Assembly (NCBI RefSeq): GCF_037338445.1
Contig: NZ_CP147838.1
Coordinates: 2,294,001-2,358,000, forward strand
Direction of reading: 5' to 3'
Length of the DNA: 64,000 bases
DNA from: Salinibaculum sp. SYNS191
GTDB lineage: Archaea; Halobacteriota; Halobacteria; Halobacteriales; Haloarculaceae
The notes beneath the pieces were generated by a model. The model worked only from the letters and a program-made list of their open reading frames with translations. It searched no databases and was not told the DNA's origin. Of the stretch, positions 51,945 to 60,488 are shown piece by piece. Numbering within the stretch: position 1 is the first letter of the stretch; the number at the start of each line of letters is the position of its first letter. The translations under genes were made by a program, and so were the position numbers.

Positions 51945-52964
51945 TTACTCGAAGACGTCGGCGCCGTAGCCGAGCGTCTTGGCCTTGTCGATGACTGGCT
52001 GGTACTTCTCCAGGGACGCCGGGCGGACGTCGCTGAACCAGAGGTCGTCGTCGGTGTCAGCCTCGCCGTCGGCACCGATGTAGAGTTCGTCCCCGGCCTC
52101 GGTGAAGGCCTTCTGCACCGTCGTCTTCTCGTCCTCGGAGAGCTGTGGCGAGACCATGATGGGGGCGCGCGGAATCCCCTCGGCCTGCTCGACCGGCTCG
52201 ACGCCGTCGACGAAGCCGGTGCGGTCCTCGTTGGCGACGATGAAGTAGCCGACGCCGGCGGCGTCGACGCTGCCGGACTTGAGGGCCTCGGCGGCCTGTG
52301 CGTGGGTCGACCACCGGGGCGTGAAGTCAGCGCCCGCGGGCGAGCCGGGTTCCTCGGGAACCGAGAGGCCGGCTTCCTTGAGCATCGAGAGCGGGTACAG
52401 CGACCCACTGGCCGACAGCGCGTCGGCGAAGCCGATCGTCTTGCCCTCCAGGTCGGTCAGCGACGAGATGTCCGTTTCGGGGCGGGTCACGATGGCACTG
52501 GAGTACGTCCAGGAGCCGTAGCCCTTCCGCTGGAGGAGCACCTCCGCGTTGCCGGAGTTGACACCCAGGGCGGCGGCGAACGGGCCGGTCTCGGCGATGT
52601 CGCCGGTGCCCGTGCCCAGCGCGGTCAGCGTCGCCGAGTAGTTGGCGGCGTACTGCATCTCGACGGTGTCCACGGCGTCGACGTAGCTATCCAGGCGCTC
52701 CTTGATGGGCGTGTACTGCGCCCGGAGCTGGTCCTGCGGTTCGGAGGGCGACATCAGGAACTTGATCTTGTTGTCCACGTAGGCCTTGCTGTCGGACCCA
52801 TCGGACCCGGACCCACCGTCCGTGGAGTTGTCGCCACCTGACCCGCTCGACCCGTCGGAGCCGTCACCGCTGCCCCCGTCGTTCGAATCACCTGAACACC
52901 CGGCAAGTACACCAATTCCACCGATTGCACCGACTCCCTTCAGGAACGTTCGTCTGGAACGCAT
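51945..52964 (-). CDS. phnD: Phosphonate-type substrate-binding lipoprotein PhnD
   Basis: 339 residues. Tat signal RRTFLKGVG and lipobox LAGC. After a Gly/Ser/Asp linker (about 25-60) the binding domain has IKFLMSPSEPQDQLRAQYTPIK, close to PhnD/PtxB proteins. These bind phosphonates, phosphite or phosphate analogues, so the ligand is not settled. No C-P lyase genes are present in the window. The upstream region is very AT-rich. Confidence 0.88.
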   Translation of the reverse strand: MRSRRTFLKGVGAIGGIGVLAGCSGDSNDGGSGDGSDGSSGSGGDNSTDGGSGSDGSDSKAYVDNKIKFLMSPSEPQDQLRAQYTPIKERLDSYVDAVDTVEMQYAANYSATLTALGTGTGDIAETGPFAAALGVNSGNAEVLLQRKGYGSWTYSSAIVTRPETDISSLTDLEGKTIGFADALSASGSLYPLSMLKEAGLSVPEEPGSPAGADFTPRWSTHAQAAEALKSGSVDAAGVGYFIVANEDRTGFVDGVEPVEQAEGIPRAPIMVSPQLSEDEKTTVQKAFTEAGDELYIGADGEADTDDDLWFSDVRPASLEKYQPVIDKAKTLGYGADVFE

Positions 52965-53190
52965 ACAGTTTGATTAAACAAAAAACAAAGTAAAGCGTTC
53001 ATATGTTCTCCCACATTTATAACATACTCACATATATCTATATATAGTCTATATATACTTGAACGATACTCGTTACGTCTGGTGTTTTTCGTTCACTCCA
53101 GCCGGCTTCCGGGGTCGGTCGCCGACGGGCAGTGGCGCAAGCGGTGGCCCGACCCGAACGCACTTAGTGCGCCCGCGCGTACGCGCTCTC
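52965..53190. promoter_or_regulatory. AT-rich divergent region of phnD and hisH
   Basis: 226 bp. From 52981 to about 53060 it is almost pure A/T, with repeated TCTATATATA (two copies near 53035-53055), an ACATATATC and ATTTATAAC. For phnD, TTTACTT on the minus strand (about 52990) is the likely TATA, leaving the other AT elements as candidate phosphate-response sites. For hisH, a CACTTAGTGC near-palindrome lies around 53160. Confidence 0.5.
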
Positions 53191-53841
53191 ATGAGTACGA
53201 CGCGGCAGACGGCCGCCGACGTGGTCGTCGTCGACTACGGACTCGGGAACCTCCGGAGCGTCACGCGCGGCCTCGAACGTGCCGACGCCGGCGTGGAGAT
53301 ATCCGACGACCCGGCGGCGTTGCGCGACGCCGACGGCATCGTCCTGCCCGGGGTGGGCGCGTTCAGCGAGGGGATGGAGAACGCCGGCCCGTTCCGCGAG
53401 ACCCTGGTCGAGGAGGCCGAGGCCGGGACGCCCCTCTTTGGCATCTGTCTCGGGATGCAGATGCTCCTGACGACGAGCGAGGAGGCCGACCACGCGGGCG
53501 AGGGCGACGCGGAGGGCCTGGACCTCATCCCCGGCACGAACGTCCGCTTCCCGGACGACGTGAAGGTGCCACAGATGGGCTGGAACGAACTGAACGTCCG
53601 GCGCGAGCACCCGCTCGTCGAGGGGGTAGACGGCGAGTACGCATACTTCGTCCACTCCTACTACGCCGACCCGGAGGACCCCGACGCCGTCGTGGCGACG
53701 ACCGACTACAGCCTCGACTTCCCCAGCATCGTCGCCAACGAGGCCGGCAACGTCTTTGGCACCCAGTTCCACCCGGAGAAATCGGGCGAGACGGGGCTGC
53801 GCATCCTGCGGAACTTCGTCGACATCTGTGCCGAACAGTAG
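53191..53841 (+). CDS. hisH: Imidazole glycerol phosphate synthase, glutaminase subunit
   Basis: 216 residues from ATG 53191. It supplies ammonia to HisF in histidine synthesis. Nucleophile elbow FGICLGMQML, oxyanion strand LPGVGAFSEGM, and the His-Glu pair in GTQFHPEKSG. The PQMGWNEL phrase is the HisH hallmark. hisF is not adjacent; hisG is 37 kb away. Confidence 0.95.
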   Translation: MSTTRQTAADVVVVDYGLGNLRSVTRGLERADAGVEISDDPAALRDADGIVLPGVGAFSEGMENAGPFRETLVEEAEAGTPLFGICLGMQMLLTTSEEADHAGEGDAEGLDLIPGTNVRFPDDVKVPQMGWNELNVRREHPLVEGVDGEYAYFVHSYYADPEDPDAVVATTDYSLDFPSIVANEAGNVFGTQFHPEKSGETGLRILRNFVDICAEQ

Positions 53842-54002
53842 GGCCGCGTCCGTCCCGTCCTGTGACTCCCCGTGACTCTGTTTCACACGGGAGTAGCGAG
53901 TGACTTCTCGCGGTGAAAACCGACAGACAGCGCCTGTGAGTCCTATCGCAGGCGGTGAAGGAACACCCACTACTATTGTCCTGCTCGTCCAACTGTCCGC
54001 CC

Positions 54003-54089
54003 ATGACAGCGAGCCGGGTCTGTTTCGACGCGGGAGGGCACCGTCAGCGGCCACCGTGGCCCGCGACGACCGGGGGGTGGTCGCGGTGA
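54003..54089 (+). other. Possible 28-codon leader ORF overlapping the phaC start
   Basis: ATG 54003 to TGA 54087-54089. The TGA overlaps the GTG 54086-54088 chosen for phaC (GTGA), the pattern of translational coupling. The peptide starts MTASRVCFDAGG and is basic. It may instead be chance in GC-rich DNA. Confidence 0.3.
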
Positions 54090-55417
54090 ACACGAGCCAG
54101 CTGACCGCGGCCGTCGACGCGCAGCGTCGCACCTGGGAACTGATGGCCGAGGCCGTCGAGAAGGCCGAGGTCACGCCGGAGCAGTTCGTGGAACTGCTGA
54201 CCGTCGACGTCGGCCACACCGACAGCGAGGTGGTCCACGCCGAGAACAAACTCGAACTCCACCGCTACGAGCCCGACGAGAAGCGCCACGAGACGCCCAT
54301 CTTCATCGTCTACGCGCTCGTCAACCGCCCGTACATCCTCGACCTCCAGCCCGACCGTAGCGTCATCCGCCACCTCCTCGACGCGGGCTTCGAGGTCTAC
54401 CTCGTCGACTGGGGGGAACCCTCCATCCTCGACCGGACGCTGACGCTCGACGACTACGTGAACCGCTACATCGACAACTGCGTCCAGGCCGTCCAGGAGT
54501 ACTCGGACGTCGAGGACGTCCACCTGCTGGGCTACTGCATGGGCGGAACGATGTCGGCCATGTACGCCACGCAGTACCCGGAGAAGGTCCGGACGCTGTC
54601 GGTGATGGCGATGCCACTTGCCTTCGACGGCAGCGGTGGCATCCTCGAACGGTGGGCGAACCACTACGACCCGGACACGACCGTCGACGCGCTGGGGAAC
54701 CTCCCCGCGGAACTGCTGGCCGCCGAGTTCTCGATGATGGACCCCATCGACCAGTACCTCACGAAGTACGTCAACCTCTACGAGAACATCGAGGACACCG
54801 ACTTCGTGCGCAACTTCGCGCGGATGGAGCTGTGGATATGGGACGGCGTCGACGTGGCCGGCGAGACCTACCGCGAGTTCATCAACGACATCTACAAGGA
54901 CAACCAGCTGGTCGACGGCGAGTACGAACTGGGCGGGGTCCCCATCGACCTCGGGGACATCGAGATGCCGGTCCAGCAGATAGTCGGCGAGTACGACCAC
55001 ATCGTCCCCGCGGCGTCGAGCAAGCCGTTCAACGACGTCATCGGGAGCGAGGACCAGCGCGTCGTCGAGTTCCCCGCGGGACACATCGGCATCTCCGTCT
55101 CCTCGAAGGCCCACGAGAACCTCTGGCCGGACGTCTGCGAGTGGTTCGCCGAGCGCGACGCGAGCCGCGACGCCGAGCGGGCCGCTGCGGGCGAGGCCGG
55201 CGGCACCCCGGCATCCGACGGGGCGGCGGGCGACACCGCGACGGCGGCCGTCGCGCTCGAATCCATCCGGGGTATCGGACCGACCTTCGCACAGCGCCTC
55301 GGCGAGGCCGGCATCGAGACGACCGCCGACCTCCAGCAACACGACCCGGAGGAACTCGCCGACATCGCCGGGACGTACACCTCGCGGACCGAGGACTGGC
55401 TGGCGCAGGTCGCCTGA
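54086..55417 (+). CDS. phaC: Class III poly(3-hydroxyalkanoate) synthase subunit PhaC with C-terminal HhH domain
   Basis: 443 residues from GTG 54086, preceded by a GGGGTGG ribosome-binding site; the longer frame from 53900 adds 62 unconserved residues. The lipase-like box LGYCMGGT places the nucleophile at Cys151, with Asp in GEYDHIVPAASS and His in AGHIGIS. It polymerises hydroxyacyl-CoA into carbon-storage granules, normally with PhaE, which is not adjacent. Beyond residue 385, AAVALESIRGIGPTFAQRL and RLGEAGIETTADLQQ form a helix-hairpin-helix domain, unusual for PhaC. Confidence 0.87.
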   Translation: MNTSQLTAAVDAQRRTWELMAEAVEKAEVTPEQFVELLTVDVGHTDSEVVHAENKLELHRYEPDEKRHETPIFIVYALVNRPYILDLQPDRSVIRHLLDAGFEVYLVDWGEPSILDRTLTLDDYVNRYIDNCVQAVQEYSDVEDVHLLGYCMGGTMSAMYATQYPEKVRTLSVMAMPLAFDGSGGILERWANHYDPDTTVDALGNLPAELLAAEFSMMDPIDQYLTKYVNLYENIEDTDFVRNFARMELWIWDGVDVAGETYREFINDIYKDNQLVDGEYELGGVPIDLGDIEMPVQQIVGEYDHIVPAASSKPFNDVIGSEDQRVVEFPAGHIGISVSSKAHENLWPDVCEWFAERDASRDAERAAAGEAGGTPASDGAAGDTATAAVALESIRGIGPTFAQRLGEAGIETTADLQQHDPEELADIAGTYTSRTEDWLAQVA

Positions 55418-55418
55418 C

Positions 55419-55853
55419 TCAGGCGAACTCACGGAAACCGGCGGCCAGGCCGACGAGGATGCCGCCCATCCCCAGGACCAGCCGCGGGAACACCTGCGTC
55501 AGGAAGTCGGCGCTGTTGGTCAGGTGCTTGACCTGGAGGAGGTACCACGACTCCTCGTAGCGGACGTTGTAGACGTCGATGCGGTTCGCCGGCGGCGTCA
55601 GGCCCTCGGGTGCCTCGGCGACGGTGTAGTTGACGGGACTGGACTGTTCCAGCGCGCGGTCGAAGGTCGCCTGTTCGGCCGGCGAGAGGTCGGCGTAGGC
55701 GAGGTTCTGCTGACCTTGCTGGTCAGACCAGTCACCTTCGACGTAGAACTCGACGCGGTCCGGCGGGACGTTCGGACCTACTGCGAGCGGGACGACCAGG
55801 AGGACGACGCCACCGAGGAGGAGGGCAGCGTTCAGGGCGGTTGTTCGTTCCAT
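55419..55853 (-). CDS. Small membrane protein with terminal helices (hypothetical)
   Basis: 144 residues from ATG 55853. A helix at about 6-24 and another at about 118-140 bracket an extracellular domain (25-115) with RVEFYVEGDWSDQQG and RIDVYNVRYEESWYLL. It resembles haloarchaeal proteins of DUF7979 type (tentative). Function unknown. Its stop is one base from that of the convergent phaC. Confidence 0.6.
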   Translation of the reverse strand: MERTTALNAALLLGGVVLLVVPLAVGPNVPPDRVEFYVEGDWSDQQGQQNLAYADLSPAEQATFDRALEQSSPVNYTVAEAPEGLTPPANRIDVYNVRYEESWYLLQVKHLTNSADFLTQVFPRLVLGMGGILVGLAAGFREFA

Positions 55854-55973
55854 CTCGTCGGGAGTCCTCGCGCCGGGCGAATAAACGCACCGTCTCACGG
55901 GACGCCGCGCTGGCGGTCACGCGCCGGTCGTACGGAGACGCGCGGCCAGCGATGCCGTTTCAGGAACTGCCTG

Positions 55974-56408
55974 CTATCGGCCCAGGATGGTCCCGTCGGC
56001 CCACTTCTGCTCGTACTCCGCCTCGTCCGCGAGCAACATCAGAATCCCCTCTATCAGCCCGAGAATCGCCGGAATCGCCGTCCAGAAGAAACACAGGTAG
56101 AGGACGCCGTTTCGCATGTTCCCCTGGTAGAACTTGTGGACGCCGAGGCCGCCGAGCAAGATAGCGAGCAGTCCGGCGACCACCTGCTCGGAGTCACGAA
56201 GCGACCCCCGCGACGGCTGTTCGACGCCACACTCCGGACACAGCTCCGCCTGCTTGTGGACGAGCGCCCCGCAGTCGACACAGTACTTCTCGTGTTCCCC
56301 GCGGCCCCTGTAGCCGCCTTCGAGTCGCGTCGACTGGTTCACGCCACACTCCGGACACACCTCGGCGTCGTCGGCGATTTGCTCCCCACAGTTGATGCAG
56401 TATTTCAC
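55974..56408 (-). CDS. Double zinc-ribbon plus TM2-domain membrane protein
   Basis: 144 residues from GTG 56408. Two ribbons: YCINCGEQIADDAEVCPECG (6 to 25) and YCVDCGALVHKQAELCPECG. Then a TM2 domain: GLLAILLGGLGVHKFYQGN followed by the second helix, ending with a short charged tail. TM2 proteins often associate with membrane-bound protein complexes; the ribbons may bind partners. It is followed upstream by a DUF2085 gene with 77 bp between. Confidence 0.8.
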   Translation of the reverse strand: MKYCINCGEQIADDAEVCPECGVNQSTRLEGGYRGRGEHEKYCVDCGALVHKQAELCPECGVEQPSRGSLRDSEQVVAGLLAILLGGLGVHKFYQGNMRNGVLYLCFFWTAIPAILGLIEGILMLLADEAEYEQKWADGTILGR

Positions 56409-56485
56409 GGTACTGAAACGTCTCGCGCTGGCGTGGTAAATCTGGGGCCGCGACGGTTCCCGGCTCGCGGGACGAGCCAGTCCTC

Positions 56486-56932
56486 TCACGCCTGCCGGTC
56501 GTGATACCACAGGAGACCCGCGGCCAGCACCGCGTAGCCGAGACCGACGGCGACCACGGGGAGGGTTCCGCGGACGAACAGGTGGCCAAGCCCGAGCCCG
56601 TAGCCGTATCCGAGGAGCACCCCGGTGGCGGTCCGTCCCGGATTCGACCCCTCTCGGGACGTGAACGCGCTCAGGCTCCAGTCGACGAGCGCGGGTGCCG
56701 GCAGGACGGCGACGAGAAGGAGGTGACTCGGGAGTGCTGGCGCTGCAAAGATAGCCCACACGCCCGCGAGGATTCCGGGATAGATACCGGCACAGCGGGC
56801 ACACACCCGAACCGTCCGCCCCCGAATCACCGGGGCGTAACAGCGGTCGTAGTCCTCCGGCAGGTGGTGGGACAGCAGGAACGGGCGAGCCATCGCGAGT
56901 CCGCGCCGGACCTCCCCCCAGTCGACGGCCAT
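56486..56932 (-). CDS. DUF2085 membrane protein
   Basis: 148 residues from ATG 56932. DUF2085 signature RCYAPVIRGRTVRVCARCAGIYPG with three conserved Cys, then three to four helices ending VLAAGLLWYHDRQA. The Cys suggest metal or redox chemistry at the membrane. Function unknown. The start lies two bases after the lpdA stop, so it may be the last gene of the dehydrogenase operon. Confidence 0.75.
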   Translation of the reverse strand: MAVDWGEVRRGLAMARPFLLSHHLPEDYDRCYAPVIRGRTVRVCARCAGIYPGILAGVWAIFAAPALPSHLLLVAVLPAPALVDWSLSAFTSREGSNPGRTATGVLLGYGYGLGLGHLFVRGTLPVVAVGLGYAVLAAGLLWYHDRQA

Positions 56933-56934
56933 CG

Positions 56935-58350
56935 TCAGTAGTGTATCGAGTGACCGGCCGCGCCCTTGACGGCCTCGTGGACCGCTTCGGAGAGGGTCGG
57001 GTGGATGTGGACCGTGGCGGCCACGTCCTCCAGCGTCGCCCCCATCTCGATGGCCAGTGCGACTTCGGCCACCAGTTCGGAGGCCTCGGGGGCGACGATT
57101 TGCGCACCCAGCACGAAGCCGCTGTCCCCGTCGGCGACGACGCGGACGAACCCCTCGCGCTCGTCGAGCGTGAGCGCCCGGCCGGACGCGCGCAGCGGCA
57201 TCTGCCCGACGGCGGGGTCGAAGCCGGCGTCCTCGGCTTCGGCCTCGGTCATCCCGACGGTCCCGATTTCGGGGTCGGTGAAGACTGCGGCGGGCATGGC
57301 CTGGTAGTCCAGCGCCGACGCCCGCCCGGCGACGACCTCCGCGGCGACCTCGCCCTCGCGGAAGGCCTTGTGGGCCAGCATCGGCTCTCCGGCCACGTCC
57401 CCGACGGCGAAGATGTGGTCGTGGCTCGTCCGCGCCCGGTCGTCCGTCTCGACGAACCCCCGGTCGTCCGTCTCGATGCCGGCGGCGTCGACGTTCAGCG
57501 TGTCCGTCACCGGCTGGCGACCGACCGCGACCAGACACCGCTCGGCGTCGTAGGCCTGCGTCTCCCCGTCGGCGTCCTCGGTCAGGACGGTCAGCCCGTC
57601 GCCGGTCGCCTCGTAGTCCTGTGCGGTCTCGCCGAAGTGGAACTCGACGCCGAGGTCCGCCGCTCGCTCGCGGACGACCTCCGTCACGTCGTCCTCGTAG
57701 CCCGGCAGGGCGTCGTCCAGTTGTTCCAGCACGGTGACGTCGGTCCCCAGCTTCTGGAAGACCGTCGCCAGTTCCATCCCGATGTAGCCCGCGCCGACGA
57801 CGGCGAGACTCTCCGGGACCGACTCCAGCGCGAGTGCGTCCCGGGAGGACAGCACGCGCTCGCCGTCGAAGGCGAAGTTCGGAATCTCGACTGGCCGGCT
57901 CCCCGTCGCGATGACGGCGTGCTCGAACTCGATGCTCTCGGCGCCCTGGCCCTCGGCGTCCTGGACGACGCGGGCCTTCTCGTGGCTCGCGAACTCCGCA
58001 CGGCCCTCGACGAGGTTCACGCCGGCGTTCTCACACAGCGACTCGACGCCCTTCGTCAGGCGGCGGACCAGCCGGTCTTTCCAGGTGACCATCCCCTGCA
58101 TGTCCACCGCGGGGTCGGCGTAGACGCCCATCGACTCCGCGTTGCCGGCCCGGTGGGCGACGTCCGTCGCGGAGACGAATGCCTTCGAAGGAATGCAACC
58201 GTGGTTGAGACAGGTGCCGCCGTAGGCGTCCATCTCGACGAGCGTCACGTCGAGGTCCAGTTGTGCGGCGCGGATGGCGGCGACGTATCCGCCCGGTCCG
58301 CCGCCGACGACCAGTACCTCCGTCCCCGTAGTTACGTCACCAACGACCAT
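56935..58350 (-). CDS. lpdA: Dihydrolipoyl dehydrogenase (E3)
   Basis: 471 residues. It reoxidises the lipoamide of E2 with NAD+. FAD-binding VVGGGPGGYVAA, redox-active disulfide GGTCLNHGCIPS (Cys47, Cys52), NAD-binding VVGAGYIGMELA and the C-terminal HIHPTLSEAVHEA (His-Glu pair). It is the last core gene of the 2-oxoacid dehydrogenase operon, 32 bp after the CBS gene. Confidence 0.96.
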   Translation of the reverse strand: MVVGDVTTGTEVLVVGGGPGGYVAAIRAAQLDLDVTLVEMDAYGGTCLNHGCIPSKAFVSATDVAHRAGNAESMGVYADPAVDMQGMVTWKDRLVRRLTKGVESLCENAGVNLVEGRAEFASHEKARVVQDAEGQGAESIEFEHAVIATGSRPVEIPNFAFDGERVLSSRDALALESVPESLAVVGAGYIGMELATVFQKLGTDVTVLEQLDDALPGYEDDVTEVVRERAADLGVEFHFGETAQDYEATGDGLTVLTEDADGETQAYDAERCLVAVGRQPVTDTLNVDAAGIETDDRGFVETDDRARTSHDHIFAVGDVAGEPMLAHKAFREGEVAAEVVAGRASALDYQAMPAAVFTDPEIGTVGMTEAEAEDAGFDPAVGQMPLRASGRALTLDEREGFVRVVADGDSGFVLGAQIVAPEASELVAEVALAIEMGATLEDVAATVHIHPTLSEAVHEAVKGAAGHSIHY

Positions 58351-58382
58351 TGCTACAGTCTGGCGGGGGCAGGGACTTCAGT

Positions 58383-58808
58383 CTATCCCGGCGGCCGGGC
58401 CTGCTGGCGCTCCCAGCGAATCGTCGTCCGGAGCCGCGGCAGGTAGTACGCGAGGTCCGTCGTCGTCACGATACCGACGAGGTCGCCGTCCTCGACGACC
58501 GGCATCCGGCGCACGGAGTGCTCGCGCATCCGCTCGCCGGCGGCGACGACGGTCTCGTCGCTTCGAATCGTGACGACCGGTGCCACCATGCAGTCCGCGA
58601 CCGTCGCCGTCTCCAGGTCCCGCCCGCCGGTGACGACCGTGATGATGCTGGACTCGGTGAGGATGCCGACGAGTTCGCCGTCGTCGACGACGACCAGTGC
58701 GCCGATGGCAGCCTCGCGCAGCGCTTGCGCAGCCGCCACCATCGTCCGGTCCGCCCCGATAGTGCGGACGGGTGTCGTCATCGCCGTGGCTACATCGACG
58801 GGAATCAT
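58383..58808 (-). CDS. Two-CBS-domain protein in the dehydrogenase operon
   Basis: 141 residues made of two CBS domains (about 5-60 and 70-130): TPVRTIGADRTMVAAAQ, GALVVVDDGELVGILTESS, MVAPVVTIRSDETVVAAGERM and VRRMPVVEDGDLVGIVTTTD. CBS pairs bind adenosine nucleotides. Lying between E2 and E3 genes, it could sense energy charge for the complex, an inference not proven by sequence. It follows E2 by 52 bp. Confidence 0.85.
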   Translation of the reverse strand: MIPVDVATAMTTPVRTIGADRTMVAAAQALREAAIGALVVVDDGELVGILTESSIITVVTGGRDLETATVADCMVAPVVTIRSDETVVAAGERMREHSVRRMPVVEDGDLVGIVTTTDLAYYLPRLRTTIRWERQQARPPG

Positions 58809-58860
58809 GACTCACCCTTACCGGCTGCCAGCATAGCTCTATCGCCGAATTTCGAGCGGT

Positions 58861-60486
58861 CTACTCTAGCAGCAGCAGTCGCGGGTCTTCCAGGTACTCG
58901 ATGACGGTGTTGACGAACTGCGCGGCCTCCGCCCCGTCGATGACCCGGTGGTCGATGGACAGCGACAGCGGCAGGGTGTGGCGGGCGACGACCTCGCCGT
59001 CCGCCACGACGGGCCGTTGCTGGAGACTCCCCAGGCCGAGAATCGCCGTCTCGGGGTAGTTGATGATGGGCGTGGCGTACTCGCCGCCGATGGCTCCGAA
59101 GTTGGTGACGGAGAAGGTCCCGCCCTGCATCTCCTCGCGGTCGAGGTCGCGCTCGCGGGCGCGCTCGGTCAGGTCCCCTATCTCCGCGGCTATCTCCAGG
59201 ATACCCTTCTCGTCGACGTTCTCGACGACCGGCACCATCAGCCCGGCGTCGGTGGCCGTCGCGACGCCGACGTTGTAGTAGTGCTTGTAGACGACTTCCT
59301 CGCTGTCCTCGTCGAGGCTGGTGTTGAGCACCGGGAACTGCTGTAGGCCGGCGACGACGGCCTTCACGACGAAGGGGAGGTAGGTCAGCGAGATGCCCCG
59401 CTCCTCGGCCCGCGGTTTCAGCTCCGCACGGGTCTCGACCAACTCCTCGACGACGGCCGTGTCGTGGTGGCTGACGTGTGGCGCGGTGTAGACCGACTCC
59501 TCCATGTGCTGGCCGATGGTCCGCCGGATGCCGCGGTAGGGCTCCCGCGTCACGTCGCCTTCTGCCGTCGTAACGCGTTCCGTGTCCGCCGTCGCGCTGC
59601 CGGCGTCCGGGCCCTCCTCGACCTCTGTAGCGCTCGCTGTGGCCTCACCGACCGCCGCCGCGTCGGCCTGCTGGGCTGCCTGCTGTGCCTCGGCGTAGGC
59701 CCGCACGTCACCCGGCTCGACGAACGCTTCGCCGTCGCGGGTCGTCTCCGTCGGCACGGCGTCGAGGTCGACCCCTTCCTCCGCTGCCAGCCGCCGCGTG
59801 GCCGGCGCGGCCAGCGTCCGCTCGCGCTCTGTGGCTTCGGTGCCCTCGTGGGTAGCTGTCCGCTTCGAGACGGCGGATTTGGGCTGTAGCTGGTCGCTGT
59901 CGTCGCTCACCCGCTGGATTGCGGACGTCGGCCCCTCGCTCTCGTCGGTCTCGCTGTCCGTATCGACGCTGCTGACCGCGGAGGCGACGTCGGCGTCGTC
60001 GGAGCCGCCTCTGCTGGCGGCGTCGCGGACGTCGCCCTCGGTGACGCGCCCGCCCGGTCCGGAGCCGGCGACGCTTGCGACGTCGACGCCGAGTTCACGG
60101 GCCAGCCGTCGGACGTTCGGCGGGGCGAAGACGCGTCCGCCCTTCGCACTCGACTCCGGTGTCTCGCCGTTCTCGCTCGCCGCCGCCTGCCGCTCGCTCT
60201 CGGGCTCCGGGGCGGTCTCGTCCGCACCGGGTTCCGACTCCCCGTCGCCGTCGCCGGTGTCGATGGTGACCACGACGTCGCCGACGGGCACGACCTCACC
60301 CGCCTCGGCGTGGAGTTCGACGATTGTGCCGGCCTTCGGCGCGGGCAGGTCGACGACGGCCTTGTCGGTCTCGACCTCCGCCAGCACCTCGTCCTCCGCC
60401 ACGGTGTCGCCGGGTTCGACCAGCCAGCGGACGAGTTCGCCCTCGGCGACGCCCTCGCCCACGTCCGGGAGTTTGAACTCGAACAT
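58861..60486 (-). CDS. Dihydrolipoamide acyltransferase (E2) with two peripheral-subunit-binding domains
   Basis: 541 residues. Lipoyl domain 1-78 with Lys42 in VETDKAVV. Two E1/E3-binding domains occur: 119-156 (FAPPNVRRLARELGVD to GRVTEGDVRDAA) and about 225-265 (LAAPATRRLAAEEGVD to EPGDVRAYAEA), separated by a Ser/Asp/Glu linker. The catalytic domain (about 315-541) ends with SIDHRVIDGAEAAQF (His513, Asp517). Most E2 proteins have one binding domain. It sits two bases after E1-beta, so the operon order is E1a, E1b, E2, CBS, E3. Confidence 0.93.
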   Translation of the reverse strand: MFEFKLPDVGEGVAEGELVRWLVEPGDTVAEDEVLAEVETDKAVVDLPAPKAGTIVELHAEAGEVVPVGDVVVTIDTGDGDGESEPGADETAPEPESERQAAASENGETPESSAKGGRVFAPPNVRRLARELGVDVASVAGSGPGGRVTEGDVRDAASRGGSDDADVASAVSSVDTDSETDESEGPTSAIQRVSDDSDQLQPKSAVSKRTATHEGTEATERERTLAAPATRRLAAEEGVDLDAVPTETTRDGEAFVEPGDVRAYAEAQQAAQQADAAAVGEATASATEVEEGPDAGSATADTERVTTAEGDVTREPYRGIRRTIGQHMEESVYTAPHVSHHDTAVVEELVETRAELKPRAEERGISLTYLPFVVKAVVAGLQQFPVLNTSLDEDSEEVVYKHYYNVGVATATDAGLMVPVVENVDEKGILEIAAEIGDLTERARERDLDREEMQGGTFSVTNFGAIGGEYATPIINYPETAILGLGSLQQRPVVADGEVVARHTLPLSLSIDHRVIDGAEAAQFVNTVIEYLEDPRLLLLE

Positions 60487-60488
60487 CG

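Noticed and set aside
52965-53060. Replication origin because of AT-rich repeats
   Set aside because: No orc1/cdc6 gene or ORB-type repeats are present. The AT-rich block lies at the phnD promoter.
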